NCBI GenBank assembly: GCA_964020975.1
Contig: OZ026613.1
Location: 67,266,192-67,330,191 of the forward strand
From: Hermodice carunculata
Taxonomy: Eukaryota > Annelida > Polychaeta > Eunicida > Amphinomidae
DNA: 64,000 nucleotides
Reading direction: 5' to 3'
A program made the translations under genes and the position numbers. The notes under the pieces were generated by a model. That model made no database searches. It worked only from the letters and a program-made list of their open reading frames with translations, and was not told where the DNA came from. Numbering within the stretch: the first letter of the stretch is position 1; every line of letters begins with the position of its first letter. Of this stretch, positions 1 to 64,000 are shown piece by piece.

Positions 1-3000
1 AATGGCATCCACTCCTTTGAGAGTTTAACTAATGGCAGACAACTCCCTATGACGTCAAACTTTCAACACACTTCGTTACTGTTGGGCTATTTTTAGACAC
101 AATTTCCCAATAATGCTCAAGTGATTTCCTGTTTTAACTCCTGGTTTTCTATTTATATCACAACGATCACCCAGGGGCCATGCTGATCCAATCCATGTAA
201 TATGAGGTGACCTCAACTGAGGCCAATTTTCCAATATGTGTGTTCTGGCATGGTCTCTGAGGGCCTGGACAAGGAGAAGGACATGACTTTTTAATGAGCT
301 TTACAACAAACCAGCACAATTCGTCACAGTGCATTTACTGGAATTTGGGTGTCATCCCACATGACAAAGATGGATCAATTCTTTTAACCATTTTGGCCCA
401 GCATTTCAAAGAGTGCGGTATTCAACTGGTCCTCCTGCCTTGATTTTTACTTTCTGACCTATAACACTACATATATTTTTGTTGGTATGGGCTTTGTAGA
501 TTAAACATGCACTTAATTTTCAAAAAGTGTGAAAATTCAGCATTTTTGTTTGCAAAGAGAGCCTTTGGTGTAAGGGTCTAATTTGTACATTGTTCAGATT
601 TTTCCTGTTATAATTTGCTTACAAGCTTGAAAATCTGTTTAACAAAACTTTATAGTTATGTCTGGATTCACTGTCTTCACTTTTTCTAGAAACACAACAG
701 GTGAATTTTAATGGCGGGTTGCATGTCATTCGCATGGAGACTATCAGAACTCCATCTTTAAGGGTCATAAAACGACACAAAAAACAATGTATCACAGAAT
801 GCAGAAGACCAAGTCTAAGTCAGACTTTAAGCTCCGCATTACTTTTTTTGTGAAAATTGGTTAATATGTTTTACAGAAACCATTTGATGATTTCAGTGCA
901 AAATTGGTTTGCCTGGGCCACTTTAAACCAGCAAAAACTGACAGGAGAAAAAATGTGTTTGTTTTTTTTTTTTTGTTCTAAAGACTCGGAGATTGAAAAC
1001 GACCCACAAAAAGGGTGTCATCTGATGGTGTGTTTAATCTGCGACAAAGAATATTGACTCAGTATTTCTTGTCTCAGCTTTAATGTGCATATAGAAAGAT
1101 GAAACTTTCAGGAAAATTGTAACACAGATATTACTATCATAGTACACTGAAATAAAGATCTTTTCAATATGTCATGTCCAATCTATATTTTTTTACCCTC
1201 TGTAAGTTACGTAAAGTTAACTTGAAAACTGTGGAACTGGAGTATGTTTACTGCTAAAGTGCTCAATGACCTTGAAAAATAGGCTAAGATCACCAAACAT
1301 TTTACACAATCTGAGCCTTGGCCTGATGCATACTTGGTATAAATTTTGCAGTTTCAAATTTAACCAGAAAATATTCTGTAACCAACATGAAGTGTAACTG
1401 TTTAAAAGTGTTCAAATGAAAACTTGAATTACACATTGAATCATTGAAGTCTTTTATAACATTTCAGTAGTTTTCATTCTTATCATCCATAACTTCAATT
1501 ATACTTTGATTGCATCATCTACCTCAGTTACATCTACTATGGTAACATTTTGCTAAATAAATAATATATCACATGTGTGGGCAACATTTTCATCAACTAT
1601 ACCTTTATTCTAATTATTTTACTGTGACGGAGGAATGCATACCCTAGAAGGTAGCTGTTGGAGAAAGTGCCTCAATGAACATCCCTTTATGACCTCCCCC
1701 ACACCATATGAGAACCTCATTATCTCAAACCACTAAAACCAGCATGGCACTATACTACTGGAGGTGTTCAGCTGGACAACACAAGCTTCATTGCTGTAAT
1801 CTAAAAAGGGCCTGCTTTAACCAAGAAATCTAGCTGTGCTGCAATTGACTCTGAAAATGAGTTTGGAGATCAAAGGCTAACTACATTGCTGACCCACTGG
1901 TTAAATTACTTGGGCACCCTGCAGAGTACAACAGAATCTTAAGCACACATGATAATATTGCAGGCTATAATAATAAGTACACAGGAACCATGGAGACCAG
2001 TTTCTAGCTTCACCATGTTCTATACTTCAACACTACACCATCATCTCTACATATTTTCCTAAATGTTTTTAAATTGATACATGTGCCTCTGGCTGTGCCC
2101 AGGTAACAAATTAAACTGACGTCAAAAGCGGTGTAAAAGGGTAAGAACATACATTTTTTTCAACATGTTTCAACAAATAACCAAGTTACCCAAGGCCTAA
2201 CAAAAATATATGTGTGGTTCAGGTAACCTGACAGACCCTACTAAAAAGGCCCAACCCTAAAATTAATGGAACAAAAAAGAAGAAAAAAAAAGGTACTTTA
2301 AAGCCGCCCTTCCCTAATAAATACTGGTCGACCCAGGCCTGTGCTACAACCTCAGTCAGAGACCCAAGTGGCCCATAAAAGTCTGTAATTTTTTTCAGTG
2401 GCCCAAACGTGATCTACATGGCCCAAAGGCCCAAAGCCACGCTAGGGGGGTCTGGGGGTATTCCCGCCCCACCCCCTACGAAAAAATTTTAAATTTGAGC
2501 ATGCAAAATGGTTTATCTGGGGAGTTTCGAGTATCTTGCCTTCACATGGTTGATGAAACCACAACATTTTAGTCATTATTGTAGTGATTTGGCCATTTTC
2601 CATCAGATTGTACAAAAATCTGATGAAAATTACCTAAAAATTAAAAAAAAATATTGCCATGTTATCAATTAAGATAAGACAAATTTTGCATTCTTACATG
2701 TAAGGCTTTAGGGAAGTTTTGCACACATATTATGGTTATTAATTCAGGGAAAATTAACAGATAAATTATCCCACAATTAGTAAGTTGTGTATTTTCTCTA
2801 CAAAAGCAAGGAAAGATACATTAAGATAATCACTAGGCCTGAATGTACTTAACCTTTATCACTGAATGTTGATTGATAATATTTTATGCACACATGTGCC
2901 ACGATGGTGCAATATAATTGTTGAAGGTACACTGAACTATGATGCATGAAATGGGAGTACCAAATGCGTTGGGAATCTTGCCTTGGCTTATTTCCATGGT

Positions 3001-3803
3001 GGACCACAACATGAAAATAGCAGAAATGCAAGTATGGAATCGGAAAAATATTAAGTTGCTTTTCACAGGTTTGTAGCTGAAATGCTTTAATTATTTAGGA
3101 ATTAAAAGATTTATCGCAATTTTTAATAAATTAATATATAAATAAATGTAAGCACCAAAGGTGTAACTTTTATAACTGCACGGACCTGCTATATATCTAA
3201 ATTGCAGGTCCCTGATAACACTAAGATACTGAAACTATAGATATATAAAGCGGTCCCTCTCCAGTAGCAGTACTCCCATCTCGAGCATCAACAATGATTT
3301 CACCTTATTTTTGAAAATGTTCTTACATTCACTCTCTTCGATATACCCTGGCAGGTTCTGTATGGGAATAGGTATAATCATGGTACAGTAGTACCTTCAA
3401 TTCCCGAGCCCAGTCCCCCCCCCCCCCCCCCCCCCCGGTCAAAACGACCAGATTTCCTTGGTGCTGGCGCTTTTACAATGTTAAATGACCTGACGCATAA
3501 GACCACGGCACAGGGGCAACCAACAGAATGGTTGTCATCATATTCTGTCTTGTCAATACGAATACATTTATATTGACTGGCAAAGTCACTGTCCATTGAA
3601 AATACAGATTAGGGTTAGAAGGGAACAAACAAAAATCAGGGCCCCCCAAGCTGTTTTCCTGTTTTAAACACTATCTGCTGCCGGACGCATATAATCTATC
3701 TGCCAAAAGATTCGTCACAATCCACTCTCTCGATCCCTTTCTAATATGAGTTGTTGGACATATTTTAGCCCACTCGGGCCATTTTATTCCTCGCAAAATG
3801 TCT

Positions 3804-4073
3804 CGATTCCAAATGAGCCACTCTGCGTTGAATGGAAGTGACCCCTGTGTACGGACTCAAATTTCTCCTTCACTTTGCTGCCGTGAATAAATTTGTATTT
3901 TTGTTTACTTTATTATTTTATTACGCACGTGTGCACAATTTAGTGATTAAAGCAAACTGGTTAGTAAATGAAAATACAAATTTATTCACTGGCGGCCCAT
4001 CAGAACAAAGGAGAAATTTGAGTCCGTATGCAGGGGTCACTTCCATTCAACAAAGAGTGGCTCATTTGGAATC
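3804..4073. repeat. MITE-like long inverted repeat
   Basis: The outer arms start with gattccaaatgagccactct (3804 on) and end with its near-complement at 4054-4073. Pairing continues inward for about 105 nt per arm with a few mismatches, to gtgaataaatttgtattttt near 3890-3909. About 50 nt separate the arms. This is a foldback, non-autonomous DNA transposon shape. The reading frame covering it on the plus strand is only a by-product. Confidence 0.75.
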
Positions 4074-4378
4074 AAAAGGCACTAAAATAAAGGTGAAACT
4101 TGCTCTTCAGGTATTTGGTAGGATGCATAAATGGCATATAGTGCTCCCTGTCTTGAGAAGCCACACCTTGGGTGGACCCAAAAATGGTTGTTGAAAACCG
4201 GTGGTCTCTCTTTAGAGGTATAACATGGAAGACACAGAATTGGAGACCAGACAAATGTGGTATGTCAAGCCAGGTAAATATTGGAGAGGTCTTTCAAGAC
4301 CCAAATTACTGTATATATATCTTTAACACTGTGAGAATTTCCAGTCATATATCGTCTGTAAAACTTAAAGAGCTCCTG

Positions 4379-5027
4379 CAATACAGTCCATGCATAAGTT
4401 CACCAAGCGGGGAAACCCCAGCGGAGTTTCCGATGTCAGAGCCAGGCGCGCACAGGTTTCTGGGTAATTTGCGGGCCACTTAGTCTTACCGCACAGGCTA
4501 CAGCGCTATTGAATACAGCAAGTTACGAGGAGTGAAACACGGACCATGAAGAATCTAGGGTGGCACAAAGGAATATCAGTTGATGGAAGGAACAAAGCGG
4601 CACTTTTATTTTTTTATATTTGTCAGTTTGACATTTCTTCCTGGTATCAACATTACAGCCCACTACACAACAGTCAGTGTTGGTTTACCATGATAATTCG
4701 CCTTGTCACTCAACGTTCTAACTATCAATGCTTTCTGTACTCCCTCCGCCAACGATCTCCAATGGTAAACTTCTATATGCCTCCTGTATTTGGTCCATTT
4801 CCTGCTTTTCTGTTCATGTTGACACGAACAAGATTAGTGTCCGCCATCATGCATTATCGTGACCACTTTGAGGAGGTGCACAGCGCCATCATGCATTATC
4901 ATGACCACTTTGAGAAGGTGCACAGCGCCCCATCTGGTAGCAAAAAATCAGCCCGCATGCCTTGCTTTCATCATGGGACAACTGCCGAGGTTTTCCCGCT
5001 TGGTGAACTTATGCATAGACCGTATTG
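4379..5027. mobile_element. Non-autonomous DNA transposon with ~45-bp terminal inverted repeats
   Basis: The left end (catgcataagttcaccaagc near 4391) pairs with the right end (gcttggtgaacttatgcat near 4999), and the match extends to caatac/gtattg at the tips. Both ends are flanked by an imperfect direct repeat of about 16-18 nt (taaaactt-aagagct, near 4359 and 5028). Inside, two adjacent 42-nt copies beginning gccatcatgcattat lie around 4842-4928. The frame at 4546-5058 crosses the element and has no recognisable domain. Confidence 0.55.
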
Positions 5028-7085
5028 TAAAACTTTAAGAGCTATTGGCCCCACATAAAAGGGACCACATGCATTGTTGACATATGTTAACAGGGTAAAG
5101 CATATATAAAATTGAACAAATCATGAAATAACCAGGCTTTTTTGCAGAAATATTACACTTGAAAGAAAATAAAATTGTTGGTGTCTAAAGACATCTATTT
5201 ATTTTTTAGCCAATTTCCACTCCATATTATACTGGTTTTTTACATTCAAATTTACAAATTCTCGTATCAATTTGTGTATTATTCATAAAGCAGTCAATAC
5301 AGGATCCAGAGGAATGTATCTATTTGTGATTATCTTTATAAACACTTTTTAGATCTTTGAATGTCAGGTTCAGCAAAATGTATACATTTAATGTTTTTCT
5401 GATTAAGCACTATGCTTTCTAGCACAAACATGCATGTGGCAATGTTTGACTGAATTTGGACTTGATCTGTCAGATTCTAATCCAGATCATATTTAAAATG
5501 GCCAAAAAATTCAGTATCAAAGGTTCAATTCAAACAAATCAAAACACATCTATTCACAAATAAAAAGGGTTATATGACTGCTATGACTTGCTATTTCGAT
5601 GATATTTAAACTGCATGGTTCTTAATTCATTTAGTACAAATGGCCAATCACAGCATCAGTTACATTTTATAACTGCTCGCTTAAAGCTTCATGCTCAGTG
5701 GTTTCAAGTAACTGCCCACTAACAGGCCTGTGTGTGAGGGATGCAAAACAGTGTCACGAAGGGTGGTCAGCAATGATCAGTGCACTTTCATCCACTGTGA
5801 GGGCTCCCCGGGGAGGCTCCCACTCCTGGTTTTCTTTATTGATCTTTATTATCAGCAAATATTCGGTACGGGGAATAACAGCTGTCTGTACATTGTGCGA
5901 TTAATAATTTTACCCCTGTACGATGTATGGGCTGACATCTGAGTATGATATACCCCCCCCCCCCCCAAAAAAATGCCTGTGTGTGATGTAAAGAAAATAA
6001 AAACGCCCCGGTATGCTGTATGGAAATACCCTTTACCCCCCTCAATAATCACTGTAACCTCACTACACTACAGTCTCTGTATTGGTAGTTGCTAAGCAAC
6101 AACCTCAGGGCTATTGAGCCCACTCTATCTATTCCACTGACAACAAACATTTGATCAGTAAAAATACTTTTTCTAATCACATTTTAACATATTTTTACTT
6201 CATAAAAACTGGAAGGAAGTTTTAAAATTAATGTCGAGATAAAAACAGAATTACATTTGATTGTACCGGTTCAATTTAGTCCAAGTTGCTGGCAGACATT
6301 TTCTCCACAAAGTCTTTGATGCAAATTGGTGCAAAAAAATTGCCAGTTACCAAACTGAAATCATCTACCAATGATTACAATCAAAGTTCAATTCTTAATT
6401 GACAATGAACAAGAAACCCTGGAAAGAAAAAGCCCACATTTACTTGTGAATCATTATTCTCCAGTCAATAAAAATATGTTATGATCATGATCAAAACTTG
6501 TCAGTTGTGGAGAAACTGACACGTTCATACAACATATTGCTTTAATCGATGTATCTACATACATGAGTTATCTCTGTTATCATGACCCTTGATAACATTT
6601 AAATCTATACAGACTGGTTGTAAGCAACATCAGGTGCTCCACTTGGTCACAAATGTGTAATCTAGTTTCTGATCAAATACATGCACTTCCAAAATAAGAA
6701 AATGTCAATTTTAGCCTGTTAACTGTAGCACAAACATTGATATCAAACTTGGGCTACTTTTTGTTTCACGTGGATGCATGGGTTAATTACTTGTGATAGT
6801 AAAAAATTTAATGTTTTGTGAACATTTAAAAAAATTTTTCCATATTTCTGTTTAAAAGAAAAAAGAACTGGGGGATATTTTAGTACGAGGGTTTCCAGTT
6901 GAAATTTTTAATTAATTGCATCCATATGGCCACATGAAACCTGTCCACTTTATCTACCACTAATGTTACCCAACCAAAAGGATACTTATTTAAAAAAATA
7001 CTGTATGTTACAAGTGCACTGTTTCATTGCCAGATCAAAGCTAACATTCAGCTGCTTATTCCTGTGGAATACAATAATGTGTTAC

Positions 7086-64000
<56,915 letters not shown>

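Larger units (their letters stand above)
1..7085. other. 3' part of TMF1: last intron, unplaced terminal exon and 3' flank
   Basis: No reading frame here looks like a conserved protein. The remaining few TMF1 codons and the 3' UTR should lie here on the minus strand, but several short acceptor-plus-frame candidates exist and none stands out. Visible structure comprises a poly-C run at 3416-3436, the inverted repeats at 3804-4073 and 4379-5027, a poly-C/poly-A stretch at 5950-5972, and GGCCCA-rich repeat-like sequence at 2340-2480. The rest is AT-rich sequence without features I can name. Confidence 0.5.

Noticed and set aside
2340-2480. Possible RNA structure in the GGCCCA-rich, C/G-run stretch
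   Set aside because: Looks like part of a dispersed repeat with homopolymer runs; no convincing paired structure.
3832-4483. Plus-strand frames across the inverted repeat
   Set aside because: Lie inside a palindromic MITE; translation has no recognisable fold.
4546-5058. 170-residue plus-strand frame
   Set aside because: Crosses a non-autonomous transposon and its internal 42-nt duplication; no domain recognised and no splice or promoter support.
6276-6320. Minus-strand IKDFVEKMSASNLD-stop as the TMF1 terminal exon
   Set aside because: Attractive end sequence, but no AG acceptor precedes it in the phase required by exon 22; not called.

Overview
This is animal nuclear DNA: AT-rich, dense in microsatellites, minisatellites, small palindromic transposons and old retroelement pieces, with short coding exons separated by long GT-AG introns. 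Repeat content such as the GGAC-rich tails and caaggtcaccc-type tandem arrays is of the sort I associate with molluscs or other marine invertebrates. I infer a lophotrochozoan, probably a mollusc, without certainty.

Nearly the whole window is one gene on the minus strand: the orthologue of TMF1 (TATA element modulatory factor / ARA160), a Golgi coiled-coil golgin. I could place 22 consecutive coding exons from the right edge (64000) down to 7086. All splice phases agree, and together they give 1139 in-frame codons. The large serine/acid-rich exon at 62686-64000 runs off the right edge, so the true N-terminus lies outside. The last few C-terminal codons must lie in an exon left of 7086 that I could not identify with confidence. 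Exons 4-6 carry the segment matching the conserved 'TMF DNA-binding' region, and exons 20-22 the conserved C-terminal Rab6/TATA-binding coiled coil.

Nested on the plus strand inside the 13-kb intron 5 is an intact, intronless glycosyltransferase family 31 (beta-1,3-galactosyltransferase-like) gene at 27629-29191. It has an N-terminal signal anchor, a long basic stem and a GT31 catalytic domain with a DED metal-binding motif.

The rest is intron. There are two degenerate Penelope-like retroelement copies (25340-26640 and 40630-42945), each followed by a hammerhead-like RNA motif; the first also carries zinc-finger and acidic coiled-coil reading frames downstream of its GIY-YIG region. A long element family occurs three times (33889-34999, 46097-48220, 48454-49798), has hairpin ends and is built from degenerate ~150-210-bp monomers. 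An OTU-like coding remnant is interrupted by one of these elements. There is also a tRNA-derived SINE pair, a TTAA-flanked piggyBac-type MITE family, a mariner-type MITE pair, many long inverted repeats and several minisatellites.

The most unusual observation is that two TMF1 introns hold tandem arrays that appear to have grown out of the adjoining splice sites. One array (22500-23153) repeats the exon 6 donor and contains at least four exact 14-nt copies of the exon-intron junction. The other (15844-16450) repeats acceptor-like sequence of exon 12. In addition, a 185-nt pure CU tract lies on the sense strand just upstream of exon 8.
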